Positions 11,546-22,409 of a DNA stretch of 64,000 nt are shown here, one piece after another. Under the pieces are notes generated by a model, which had not been told where the DNA came from, ran no database searches, and saw only the letters and a program-made list of their open reading frames with translations. Made by a program: the position numbers and the translations under genes. The stretch is from positions 209,804,880 to 209,868,879 of the forward strand of contig NC_080571.1 in assembly GCF_030247185.1 (NCBI RefSeq), given 5' to 3'. Each line of letters begins with the position of its first letter. The first letter of the stretch is position 1. The DNA is from Malaya genurostris (lineage: Eukaryota > Arthropoda > Insecta > Diptera > Culicidae).

Positions 11546-11699
11546 AGACACACACGAGAACCATCTCAGATCGCAATATTTCCTACCAAAAGATTCATCA
11601 TTCATGTTTCGAGATAAATGAAAGTCGAAGACATTGGAACATTTGTTGAATGTTCTGCACATACTGGAGAACGGTGTTCTTGCAATAGGTAATCTTAAA

Positions 11700-12565
11700 A
11701 AGGGGTGGGAACGTAGATTGCGTCGATGCATGTTGCCTTGCAGGCATTCGGACGAACGAATAACCGATTAAGTTCAGTAAGCGTACAGCGATCTTCATAA
11801 CTAGGAAGATTAGTAGGATGTCTCCATGGTATGTTATACAGGGCAAATCTAACAAATTTATATTGAGTAGCTTCGATCCGATCTATGTCGATTTGATGAT
11901 GGGGTGACCAGGCAACAGCTGAATACTCAAGCGTCGAGCGGACTAAGTAGATCACAATATAATGCTTTAAGACAATGTACATTGCAATGTAATGCGAATG
12001 ACGAAACCTAAAAGCTTGGAGGCCTCAGAGATCACATAATCGATATGACTCGTGAAATTCAACTTGGTATCAAGAACGATACCTAAATCTTTAACGGTAG
12101 ACTCTCGTTTCAGTCCATTCTGTGAAATGTTATAGTCGTAGCTAAATAGCGAGTATTTGCGAGTAAACGACGTAACGGAACATTTCGAGGCATTTGTCGT
12201 TACACCAGTTTACGGATAATTCAAGCTGTGACTGTCAAAATATAGTATCGTCGAGCGATCTTATTAGATGATATAGTTTAAAATCATCTGCGAAAGATAG
12301 TTTGTGGCATTTTAATAGAAAGTTGAGATCATTGAGGTAGAGCAAGAATAAAAATGGTCCCAAGTGACTGCCTTGAGCGACTCCAGAACCTACGGCAAAC
12401 GGTGTTGTAGTGCATTCACCGATTTTCACTAACATTTTCCGACCAATAGGATATCATAGGAATAGGAAGCCAGTTGAGTGAAGACCACTGGATCCAAGTT
12501 TTTCGAGTTCAGCAACTACAATTTGGTAGTTTATCTTGTCAAAGGCTGCAGAGAAACACTACTCG
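11700..12565 (-). pseudogene. Jockey-like LINE reverse transcriptase relic
   Basis: The minus strand gives AFDKINYQIV near 12550, then GVAQGSHLGPFLFLLYLNDLN (RT motifs 3-4), FADDFKLY (the F/YADD catalytic motif of RT) and LVRSTLEYSAVAWSPHH. It continues with IEATQYKFVRFAL and the PTNLPSYEDRC block. This motif order is characteristic of Jockey-type non-LTR retrotransposon reverse transcriptases, in the palm and thumb regions. Several frameshifts and stops interrupt it, the 5' side stops abruptly at about 12565, and no endonuclease domain remains. Confidence 0.88.
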
Positions 12566-13250
12566 TTTTGGAAAAATGCTAAGATCGAATTTTAAACAAT
12601 AGTCAGCTGATTTATTCTCGCATTGCATGAAGAACACTATTGCCTTCTGTGTTAAAACAAAAATAATCACACTATTCCACTTTACCGATCGCCAATAATC
12701 GTGACCACGCTCGTATGTTACAGACTGTACTATAATTTTTCTACAAATTTACTACAATTTGAAAAGTGCAATATTCTACACTTTCGAATATGGGTTATTA
12801 CTGGGATATTAAGGAAAATGTTTGTGATCGTGTCACAACTTTCGCAAGAGATACTAAACTCGCTTGCTAATGCAGTCTTTTGTGAAATTAAACCTTTCCA
12901 TTCCGTCTATAAAAATGTTTTACTTTTTGCAAAATTATACTATCTGTAGTACTAATTTTTTGTGCCTATGGAACATCGATTGCCGCCCCTGGATGAGGTA
13001 ATTCTTTCACAAAATATTTTTGTGAATACATGATTTATAATCATAACTAAGAACTAATGTTTAGAACAAAATAATTTACATATTTTTAATTACAAGAATA
13101 GTCATTTTTATTATTACACTTACTATTATAATAATGATTTATACAATTCGCGGACTTTTCTCGGGTGGTAATGAAAAAAAAAGACAGATAAATGCTTTAA
13201 ATAAATGTCCCATGGAAGGTAATTATTTGAGCTTTCTTTCAAAACAATTC
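12566..13250. other. noncoding, no feature seen
   Basis: AT-rich DNA between the LINE relic and the D37E relic. No recognisable motif, repeat copy or coding frame. Confidence 0.35.
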
Positions 13251-13258
13251 TCCGTCCT

Positions 13259-14049
13259 CTACGAGCAGTTAACCGGAACATTCACCATGCGTGTAGGCAA
13301 ATTTTTGTGTTTTTTCTTCGTTTTATTTATCAATTCTTCCTCAGTTTTTTCGACAAAATTGTTAGAGTTGAGCTTACGCCTCAGGTTGGCGCAGAATTTC
13401 TCCATAGGACGCAGCTGGGGACGTAGGGCGAGTTCACCGACTTGGGTACCACGTTGATTTCCAGCCGCTCCATCTTTTCCAACGATCGCTTCGAGTAGTG
13501 GGCTGACGCCAAATTCAGCCAGAACACCGCGTCTTCACTCCTGTGGTATTTCTTGATGAACGACGCAACATCCGGCAGGTATTTCTTACTGTAAATTTCC
13601 CCTTTAACAGCCTGTTCGGAGCGACAGAAGAGCGCCACCGCCACTTCGCGATTCGTCGGGAAAATCGAGTTGACCAGCTTACTCAGCCGCTGCCGCCGTG
13701 CAATTGCCTGCAGCTCCGAAACCAGCGGACACGACTTTCGCTTCCTGACGTCTGACATTCTCACTGTTTTGCCGGTTGAACCGACCTCCTGGCCGAGCGC
13801 ACGCAACGATGTAGCCACTTTTCCCTCGGTCTTTAAGTTCAGCTTTCTTTGGAGCTTCCTATCGCTCAGGGTCGTTAACTGTCCAGAACCGGTCTTTTTT
13901 TTGATGCTCTGATTGTTGTCTAACAGTGTTAAGAAGCAGATACCGTAACGGGCTTATCCGGTGACAACAAAGTGCCGCACGATGTCCGTTTTCGATGCAG
14001 CAGGGAACGCGCACACTTCTGAACGGAGTTGCTTCACTGTTTTTGCCAT
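13259..14049 (-). pseudogene. D37E transposase relic (second lineage)
   Basis: The minus-strand start at 14049 gives MAKTVKQLRSEV, then TDIVRHFVVTG and a stop. The same frame continues through DRKLQRKLNLKT and VATSLRALGQEVGSTGKTVR (N-terminal helix-turn-helix region). The C-terminal half has EIYSKKYLPDVASFIKKYH, FWLNLASAHYSK, QLRPMEKFC and a terminal NVPVNC, after which the frame stops at 13259. The second catalytic Asp is Asn here (FWLN), the segment with the first catalytic Asp is deleted, and a short frameshift precedes QLRPMEKF. The second-motif-to-Glu spacing is still 37. It is non-functional, and no terminal inverted repeats are visible. Confidence 0.8.
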
Positions 14050-14279
14050 CACGGTTAGAGTTCGGCTGATAGAGCTGTAAAATTTTGTCCGCTGACACAT
14101 AGGTTACTAGTAATGATGCTGCATGGGTAGTTTTGTCGGGTGAAGGTTAGCCCATGAAAACTGACCACTTTTGTTTAATTTTTTAAATGCAAACGTTATG
14201 TATAACAAAACCTGCTTTAATCCATACTGAAGAACTCTTTAAAAGAATTTCCAAGTCTCTGAGACAAGAAGAACTTTAT

Positions 14280-14930
14280 TTTAAATTAAAGTTTGTGAAA
14301 ATCGGTTCAATCATCGCTGAGAAATCGAAGTGAGTTTTAGCAGTGTTCCTTCACTACTTTTGTACTTTCGGAACCGAAAACCGTGGAATAGTAGCGCCGA
14401 AGTGAGCTTAGATATCCTCAAACTAACAATATCTTCAAACTATAAAAATTTACCAGTCAGTTCTATGGAACTTGGACCCCTCTTCACCATCACTTGTGAA
14501 AAACAAGACTCATGAAATTGAAAATTTTTCACTTATCGCGCTGTAGTTCCGGAACCAGACATCATTTCCGGGATAGAATTTAAGATGTTTTTACAGAATT
14601 TAAAGAACTTTCATTATAATTCCAGTTTGTGAAAATCGGTTACGCAATCTCGCGTGCACATTTTTTCATCATTTTTTGTCTATTATTCTGTAACTCCGGA
14701 ACCGGGAATCGGTTCGGTATGAAATTCAACAGCAGGCTATGAGACCATAAAGCCTTTCCTTGGAATCTAAGTTTGTGAAAATTGGTTCAGTTATCTCCAA
14801 GAAAAGTGAGTGCATATTGTTGTTACCTACAGACACACATCCACACACAGATATTTGTTCAGTTGGTCGAGCAGAATCGTATGGTATATGACAATCGGAT
14901 CTCCGGGCCTTCTATATGCGAAAGGCGAAA
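14280..14930. repeat. TTCCGG repeat array, opposite orientation
   Basis: Units with 'gtttgtgaaaatcggttca', 'gctgagaaatcgaagtgag' and 'gtagttccggaaccaga' recur about every 200 bp. The array ends in a CA-rich run (14823-14850) and 'tatggtatatgacaatcgga', the usual end module. Confidence 0.85.
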
Positions 14931-14949
14931 CTATTATAGATCAAAAAAA

Positions 14950-15668
14950 TTGTTCTCCTTTTAAATGTGAATTTAACACTATGAATTATTCTCGCTTTTT
15001 AAATTTTGGATGTTGAAATTGCTTTAATTCTCCAAATAATTTTGTTTATAAAATCTTTTAGTTTAACAATTCAAGTTATATCAAGTTTATTACATAGGTT
15101 TGTAAAACTTCAATTATATCATATATTATCATTACATCATGAATCAAACCAGGATATTGAAACAATCAAACTTAATTTATCAATATGCAACAATTAGTTT
15201 TAATTTTATACGCCGAACGCCCGTATTAGTACCTAGTATAAATAAATGATATAAAAATTAGTTTCAATCTAATTTCAGATACATGAATCCATTTTTTAAA
15301 AAGGTAACAGTTAATTATAACATTTTATTTGCACTTGAAAAATATAAATTTTTTTATTCGATTTATCTTATAAATATGAACACGCACACATAAATATGCA
15401 TGTCTTAAAAAATTGAAACAAAAAATAAATATATTGCTGTTTATGATTTTATTGAATTTTAAATTCAAATAAATTAAAAATATAAATGGAATAAAACCAT
15501 TAAAGAATAAAGCAGGTTTTTGGTTCAATATATTTCATTTATATTGTTTAAAAAAATTATTTTCAATATAAATATAATTTTTGTTTTTCAAATATTCAAA
15601 AATCATCTAAATTTTCTTATTAACATCAATGCTTCTACATAAATATAAGTTAAGAATATTTTTTTAAT
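14950..15668. other. very AT-rich noncoding stretch
   Basis: By eye about four fifths A+T, with many short homopolymer runs. No gene or element boundary is seen until the mariner end at 15671. Confidence 0.45.
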
Positions 15669-15670
15669 TA

Positions 15671-16909
15671 ACAGTTCGGCTGAAAAGTTCGTATCGTTTA
15701 ATAAAACACACATTTTTTTGCCAAAATTCGTTTTTATTATTCAGCATAATTGCCATCAGAGGCGATACAGCGATTATAGCGATCTTCCAACTTTTCGATA
15801 CCATTTTTGTAGTACGATTTGTCCTTTGCCTTAAAATAGGCCTCAGTTTCAGCGATTACCTCTTCATTGCTTCTAATTTTTTTTACCAGCGAGCATTCTC
15901 TTGAGGTCTGAGAACAGGAAAAAGTCACTGGGGGCCAAATCTGGAGAATACGGTGGATGAGGGAGCAATTCGAAGCCCAATTCGTTCAATTTCAGCATGG
16001 TTTTCATCGACTTATGACACGGTGCATTGTCTTGATGAAACAAAACTTTTTTCTTCTTCGAATGAGGCCGTTTTTTTGAAATTTTGTCCTCCAAATGCTC
16101 TAATAACGCTATATAATAGTCACTGTTGATGGCTTTTCCCTTTTCAAGGTAGTCGATGAAAATTATACCATGCGAATTGTTGAGTCTTTCCACGTTTTGG
16201 GTTCGGTTCATCGCGTGCAGTCCACTCAGCTGACTGTCGATTGGACTCCGGAGTGAAGTGATGGAGCCATGTTTCGTCCATTGTTATATATCGACGAAAA
16301 AAATCGGTTTTATTTCGATACAACAGCTCCAAAAACTGCTCAGAATCATCAATTCGTTGTTGTTTTTGATCGATTGTGAGCTCACGCGGCACCCATTTTG
16401 CACAAAGCTTTCTCATATCCAAATATTCGTGAATAATATGTCCAACACGTTCCTTTGATATCTTTAGGGTGTCAGCTATCTCGATCAACTTCACTTTACG
16501 GTCATTGAAAATCGTTTTGTGGATTTTTTCACGTTTTCATCGGTAACAGCCTCTTTTGGACGTCCACTGCGTTCATCGTCTTCGGTGCTCATATGACCAG
16601 TACGAAATTTTGCAAACCACTTACGAATTGTTGCTTCGCCCGGTGCAGAGTCTGGATAACACTCATCAAGCCATTTTTTGGTATCGGCGGCACTTTTTTT
16701 CATCAACACACGAAATTCCTTTTTTTCCATTTTTTTCACAATAACAAAAGTAGCTTCACTCAAAATGCAATATCTCACAAACTAATAATCAGACAGCTGT
16801 CAAATTAATACACGTATCTTTTGAGGGTTGGTACTAACTGAAAATGGTATGGATTTAATTCTAGTGGCACCCTCTCATAGAAACGATACGAACTTTTCAG
16901 CCGATATGT
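15671..16909 (-). mobile_element. irritans-type mariner element, deleted copy
   Basis: Terminal inverted repeats begin 'acagttcggctgaaaagttc' at 15671, with the complement of 'acatatcggctgaaaagttc' ending at 16909. Both are flanked by TA. Length is 1239 bp against 1293 bp for the closely similar copy at 29.9 kb. The transposase lies on the minus strand. Confidence 0.95.
15737..16730 (-). pseudogene. mariner transposase (irritans type), broken
   Basis: A DDD transposase acting at TA sites. The canonical start (MEKKEFRVLM) is kept at 16730. Visible in order are the N-terminal HTH region (KWLDECYPDSAPGEATIRKW), the linker AERSGRP-like motif, and the second HTH (KLIEIADTLKISKERVGHII). WVPREL, the first catalytic Asp in TMDETW, the second in HQDNAPCH and the third in PDLAPSDFF (34 residues on) follow. 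Compared with the 29.9-kb copy it has an 18-bp in-frame deletion near the start, a lost A in a run near 16528, a 35-bp deletion near 16178, and a frameshift near 15890. It is inactive. Confidence 0.93.
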
Positions 16910-16911
16910 TA

Positions 16912-17188
16912 ACTCTCTTCATCCTTGATCGAAAGAAATTGTTTAATAATCTAGTAGTATGAATTATTGGTATCATTTGTATCATTTTCTATACGTTTTT
17001 TTGTTGAAATCCAGTGTGTTCAAAAGTATTCTTTAAATATTTTTTATTGAGAGCATCTTTGTGAATATATTGTTTGAAATATTAAATTATTATTATGAAA
17101 CGTTAATTAACAAAATAAAAATAATTAAAATAGCTGTCCAGTAAGCTCTTGTGATAAGGAAGAAGATTTAGTAAAAAAATGGAATTGA
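16912..17188. other. noncoding, no feature seen
   Basis: AT-rich DNA between the mariner and the SINE. Nothing recognisable. Confidence 0.3.
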
Positions 17189-17189
17189 T

Positions 17190-17325
17190 CCGATCAGTAG
17201 AACTAGAGATTTCAAATTTTAATCGCAAAAAAACTTTCTGACTTTATGTGCGGTGTTGGGAATCGAACCCAAGCGGGCTACGTCGGAAAAGCGTCGACTT
17301 ACCCATCATGCTATATCCGCCCTCG
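17190..17325 (-). mobile_element. tRNA-headed SINE, Feilai-like
   Basis: The minus strand starts 'ggcggatatagcatgatggg' and has an A-box-like 'tagcatgatggg'. A perfect T-stem/B-box follows ('ttgggttcgattcccaa'), then a body beginning 'cgcacataaagtcagaaag'. The tRNA-like head plus this body is what I know from the mosquito Feilai SINE. The anticodon arm and variable loop do not form a normal tRNA, so I do not call a tRNA gene. The 3' end is not sharply defined. Confidence 0.72.
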
Positions 17326-19680
17326 CGAAAATCCTGATTTAAATATCAACTGAATTTACGAAAAGATTCCATAAAAAAAGATTCAAATTCGTAAAGTATT
17401 TTTTCTCGAAATCCGTACTAAATGTCCCATATTATGTTTTAGAAAGAAATAATAAAAGAGTTCTAAACGAATTATTTGCCCATTATGACGTAAGTCATCT
17501 TAAACTTTTTCAAACTTTTATCTGTAACGCAACAAAAAACAAAGTGGAGACAGCATTATTAAAATAAAAAGCAGAATTCAAAAATTTCCCAGGGTACAAA
17601 AAAGTTGCCGTTTCGAGTGATCTTGACGCTATGATATTTTTGCAAATATTCATTTTTGATATTTCATTCATCAGTCTTTTTCCGTTTTTGTATTCGTTAG
17701 GTGCTGATAAATGTTAAAATAATTGAACCAACATTGGCACAGCTGATAAATCAAATAAGGCGTCACTCGAACCAATACTGCAAACATTTTTATTTCGTAT
17801 GTATGGTGCAAAATATGCAGTTACGAAATATCCAAAAATTCATCTGAAGACTATAGAAAAGAAACTTTATTGCTGAGATCAGCGTATAAAAAATTCTTTT
17901 GATTGAAATGCTTGTACACAACTTCGCGGTAGCAAAATTTTTTTTTTTTTTTAAAGTATTTCCAAAAGTTTCAGACCCGTTCCAAATAGTGGAACGAATG
18001 GAAGTGGAATTTAACTCCTAATATATTCAAGTATAATTAGATAAACGATTTCAAGCAGGGAAATGTGTGAAGAAAATATTATCATCATATGGAACGGTGA
18101 AGAAAGCACCAGAGCGACGCCACTGAATGAACTATTAACTTTTTTCACAAAATAAACAGATTCATTTCTCACACCCTAAATCATAAAAGCCAAAACAAAA
18201 ATTTCAAAGACGCGAACTCACGCGAAACTGTAACAAAAACAGTATCATCTGTGAATGGCGATCGGCACTTCAGGATTAAACGGTTTTGTGGTGTTTACTC
18301 AAACACAGATTCGCATCGCCTGCTGTGCAAACATCGTCGATTTGGATACTAACGTTTTCGAAAGTAAACATAAACAAACGCTGGCCTCAAACGGAACCCA
18401 TCCATCAACATGTATCGGCATTGGATTTGTGGTGCAGCCAAAATAGGGTGTATCCGTGGTTATCTCTTGGATCAATAAGAAAGGGGGTTGAAAACAAGTG
18501 AGGGTTTGCGGGAGAAGAGTCTCAGTAATTGTTGGAGCAGCAACTTAACGGGCAATAGAATTTCTGTAAAAACGAGTTTCTGATCTGATCAATTTTATAG
18601 GCGAGTTAGTAGCGAGACTGATACTGTGGTTATTGTTTCAGAATTCTGTGACCCATCGACGTCTAGAGGTGAATTTCTTAAGAAAAAATCTCATGTAACG
18701 GATATTTAAAATATCGAATCTATCTTCTCACGAAAAGAAACCAATAGGAAGATTTTAACTCAAATATAATAAACTTCAATGAAAAGTCAACGGATTTACG
18801 ATATCGCCAATACAGGAGTTCAGTTAAATTTAATGTACATTACCATTTCCAACATTCTGACAAATTGTATTATGGAGAATATTTATAAGGCACTTATTCG
18901 GGAGAATATTTATAGGCTCTTAGCACTGGTCAAACAATGATCCACAGTGCTAAAAATCGTTTTCAAAGTATGAAATCAGAATAGAAAAACTTGTCACTGC
19001 GTCAAACATTGACATTTTGACTACAAACGATGAACTTTACTAAGTTTCATATTGTACAATTTGTTCAACGCTTTATATTTCGATCTTACGATTTTTCTTG
19101 AGAAAGGTCTACACCAAGGACCGAAACATCGGACAGTAAAGAAAATATCTTTATATTATAAGACTGAGACAGCCGCTTTTCCAGAAGCGATACCATAATT
19201 ATCACCCCTGTCGAAATTGATCATAACCTCAAATTATAGCTCATATACTTTTCAGGTTTTTTTTCATTCAAACATAAGAATTACGGAGAGTCAGCTTCAA
19301 AAACTTTTTTTCGCTTTACAGTATGAAAAATACCACGAAATTTTCATAGGTTCATCAGAATCAACGCGACCGAGTTTTCAATTAGTTCAACTTCATAAAT
19401 CAAATCATCTAGTTTTCAACCACCCTACCTCATCAGTTAAGTGACCGATTTGAGAGATGCATGACACGAGCTGGGTGTTCGTCATAGTTGAGCATCTGTC
19501 AATACATATTTTTTTATGAATAAGTGACGATATCATTTCAGTCACGTATAGCTAAGAAATAAATAGTTTTTATTTCAATATACTCCTGCACATTGCAGTG
19601 GTTCAAAGCCCAATTTTTGTTAACCCAAACATTTTTCTGTCGTCGATTATGCCACCGTGTTGTATCGGCAGAGCTCATGA
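17326..19680. other. noncoding, no feature seen
   Basis: About 2.3 kb without a recognisable gene or element. A poly-T run lies near 17938-17952. A more balanced patch at 18240-18500 has two overlapping short frames of no known similarity. Confidence 0.35.
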
Positions 19681-19699
19681 TTACTGGAGATGGTCGTGT

Positions 19700-20040
19700 G
19701 TTTGTACCTGAAACCCGACTCGAACCCGAACTCGACGGATTTCGGTCAGGTTCGGGTACAGAAAAAAATATGTTTGTCGGATTCGAGTCGAGCACGGGTG
19801 CCAATTTTTCCATTTTTGACGGGTACGGGTCGGGTAAGGTTTAAAAATTTGGTCGGCTTTCGGTTTTTATTTTCGAGTTTCGGGACTTTGTTCGGGTTCT
19901 GGTCAGGTAAGGGTGAAGATTTTTAATTTTTATCGAGTACGGGTCGGGTTTGGAAGAAAAATTAATCTCGGGTTCGGGTCAGGTACGGGTAAAAGTTTTC
20001 TTATTTTCGATCGGGTACGGGTCGGGTTCGGATATAAAAA
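19700..20040. repeat. degenerate CGGGT minisatellite
   Basis: Irregular tandem copies of 'cgggtacgggtcgggttcgg' spaced by short AT-rich linkers such as 'gaagatttttaatttttatcg'. The open frames on both strands here reflect the repeat. Confidence 0.85.
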
Positions 20041-20145
20041 AAATGCTTACCAGACCATCTCTAATGATTACGTCATAACAACACTTTTCACACCTCGGCA
20101 AGTCGTCATAAATGTTTAAGGTTCTACTTACAGTTTCAGCTATTC

Positions 20146-20429
20146 CCCGGTAACCAATAAGCACATATTAATGTCGAATTATGTCAACAAATAATCGCTA
20201 ATTGGCATTTCATTCGCATTTGAGACTGAATCAAGGCCGACTTTGGTCAAATATACGGTTATTCATAGATAATGATTATTTATGTGGTGTGCATTCTGAA
20301 AGTTGAATTCTGATTGATTTACAACAACTGATGAACTTTCAGATTTAAGATACAGAGCTATAAGAGTTTTGGGGGCTCATAAAAGGCTATTTTAATGCTA
20401 TTATTAGTGCTTACTGGTTATCTGGGTTT
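20146..20429. mobile_element. MITE with CCCGGTAACC ends
   Basis: An inverted pair, 'cccggtaaccaataagcac' at the left and the complement of 'cccagataaccagtaagcac' at the right, encloses about 284 bp without coding potential. Superfamily is not determined. Confidence 0.65.
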
Positions 20430-21030
20430 TTGAAAAACACAAAAGCAATTTTCTCCGCTATTGCTTGATGAATCATCAAGAAATAAAACATCAGTTTATT
20501 CAGAACACTGTAGCATACAAACTGATATTCCTCTTTAGAATTTCTGCTCAATGACAACAAAGAAAACTGCTTTTGCGCTTTGCAACAATGGCTGTTTTCC
20601 TAAGAATGTACATTGCCCCTTAAAACCGTCAATAAAACAAATAATCAATTTCACTAAACTTGATGGAAATTTTATTATAGCTACCATCACACACACATAC
20701 ACGCACACACACGCATACATACACACATCCAAGCATCCTATGAATCATGTATACTTTGATGTGACTACGTTTCATTTGATTGATTTTGAATGCAGGTTTT
20801 CAGCATTTTTGACGTAGGACTACATCTTTATTTTGGGTACAGGGATGCAATTCAAAAAACTACATCTTTATTTTGTATATAGGGATGCAAAAAAACGAAC
20901 AAACAGTGAACAGATTTGGAACACCAATTTTAAACAGATATAATCAGCTTTGAAAATTTTATAAATTCCTTTTGAATTTCGTATAACATATTATTATTTT
21001 AGATCCGACGAACAACCAAAAAGGTTCAAG
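20430..21030. other. noncoding with short repeats
   Basis: Contains a CA-rich run (20688-20730) and a roughly 42-bp tandem pair, 'ctacatctttattttg' followed by 'agggatgcaa' (20821-20890). The same 'gacgtaggactacatcttt' word occurs near 24358 (inverted) and 38857, so it belongs to a small dispersed repeat. Confidence 0.55.
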
Positions 21031-21043
21031 CCGGGTATAAATA

Positions 21044-21685
21044 AACGGGAGCGGGTCATTTCGCCGAAAGTCGTTTCGCCGAATAGGTCATTTCGTCGAA
21101 AGTCATTTTGCCGAAAGAGTCATTTTGCCGAACGGGTCATGTCTCCTGTATAACTGATGTAACGCAGCCACATAACCGAAGCCAAGATGGCTCACAGCCG
21201 CCAAGAGGACGCCAGCTGAGTCGGCCGCCAACCCGCTGTCGGAAGCGGCGGCCTCTTGCATACAAACCTGTAACCGCCTCGTTTGCCCGGTCTACTCAAA
21301 GCTAGGTTTCTTTGCTTTAGTTAGGTCCAAACGAGCTGTAGCGAGGTCGGACAGCACATGAAGCCGCATTAGATATATTTTCATTTTTACTTAATAAACG
21401 GAAAATACCGCATACATTTGCCAGGTAGATACACCTATGCAATTGCTTTGATGCTTAGTAGCTAATAGCCAACAAGTTTTCTTGGGAAATCCGTTCTGAG
21501 GTTCATGAATTAATCTTTATTCAAGAGTACAAGAATCAATCTTTATTCAAGAAGTACAATTGTAGGTCAACAAAACGGGCGTTAACGCTATCATCTTTCA
21601 TTTGTCTTTATTTTAAATCAATTCTAATTACGATTTTAAGACGATTTCAGAATTCGGCGAAATGGCTTTCGGCGAAATGACCTTG
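21044..21685. mobile_element. element with TTTCGCCGAAA subterminal arrays
   Basis: The left end has at least four tandem 'gtcatttcgccgaaag'-type units (21055-21135). The right end has two in inverted orientation ('ttcggcgaaatggctttcgg', 21655-21682). The interior (about 21150-21600) looks like a separate LTR-like insertion. No transposase frame is present. Confidence 0.65.
21160..21610 (+). repeat. LTR-like dispersed repeat, copy 1
   Basis: 21330-21600 matches 60770-61035 through 'gtcggacagcac', 'catttgcc(a/t)ggtagataca', 'cctatgcaa', 'gtcaacaagttttctt', 'tttattcaagag' and 'caacaaaacggg.gtta'. A GC-rich leader (from about 21160, 'tgtaacgcagccacataacc') and poly(A)-signal-like 'aataaa' words make a solo LTR plausible. 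I see no primer-binding site or internal retroelement gene. Confidence 0.5.
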
Positions 21686-21689
21686 ATCC

Positions 21690-22400
21690 TAAATAAACGA
21701 TATAAATAAATAAAACATTATTTTTTGATTTAGCTCAAATTTGACATAATTATTCTTCATGATCAAAATTGACAACATGCATCATCAGTCTGCCATTTTA
21801 ACTTTAAGCTTACATCTTTCTGAGAAGGGTCTAAGCAGAAATTTCATTAAAACTTCTGATAAGCTATATCTCATAAACGGTTTGCTATGTTGATTTGCTG
21901 GTAACTATTGGTAACTATTGAGACTATATGAAGAAAGTCTACACTGTGAAAAAATGTTGTGTTTTTATTTTGCTCCGAAAATAAAACCAGAAAATCAAAT
22001 TTTCATTTTCTATTTGTATAACATATTTCTTGATGTTAATTCGTTTCTCAAACATTTCACAAATCGATTGCTATTAATTTGTGATTTTATTATTTTGTAT
22101 ACTTATAATAGTTTTGTTTATATTTTTTGCTTTTTGACTCACTATGCAAAAACTAATACTAGTTATGCGCTACACCATACAAATCAACTCCATCATCGAA
22201 AAAATATTTTCTAAGAAGGCTCTTTTCGAAAAATTAATTTCATTAAAATTGATGAAATTTATTACAATATATATTGTTTTTCACAACCATATATATTAAA
22301 TTAGTGTATGTTTTTGAGTTAACAAGACTCGAGAAACATTCGAAAACGACCGAATGTTAGAGATTTCCAGTTATTGATAATTTGAATTCACTGTATCTTT
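21690..22400. other. noncoding, no feature seen
   Basis: AT-rich sequence without recognisable features. Confidence 0.3.
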
Positions 22401-22409
22401 AGGACGGTG

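Larger units (their letters stand above)
10919..11690 (-). repeat. histone-associated repeat H, copy A
   Basis: Shares with the copies at 34.9-35.6 and 40.05-41.2 kb a block containing 'cactctctcagagggtaa', 'ttgatcgtgaatatctc', 'gcctttctcgtatttt', 'agctcagtgatctgtg', 'caatagtacactattgaa' and 'ccagccaatcagaacgcg'. Strand is given relative to the 41-kb copy. In this copy the terminal 'gtaagtcgtattcacgac' segment is missing, and the repeat abuts a Tc1 scrap. Beyond the shared block it carries a promoter-like stretch and the start of a histone H2B-like frame. Confidence 0.7.

Noticed and set aside
17246..17323. Possible tRNA gene on the minus strand
   Set aside because: The T arm is perfect, but the acceptor, anticodon arm and variable loop do not fit a functional tRNA. 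The downstream sequence continues as a SINE body.
19538..20119. Overlapping frames on both strands rich in Gly, Arg, Phe and Ser
   Set aside because: They derive from the CGGGT minisatellite.
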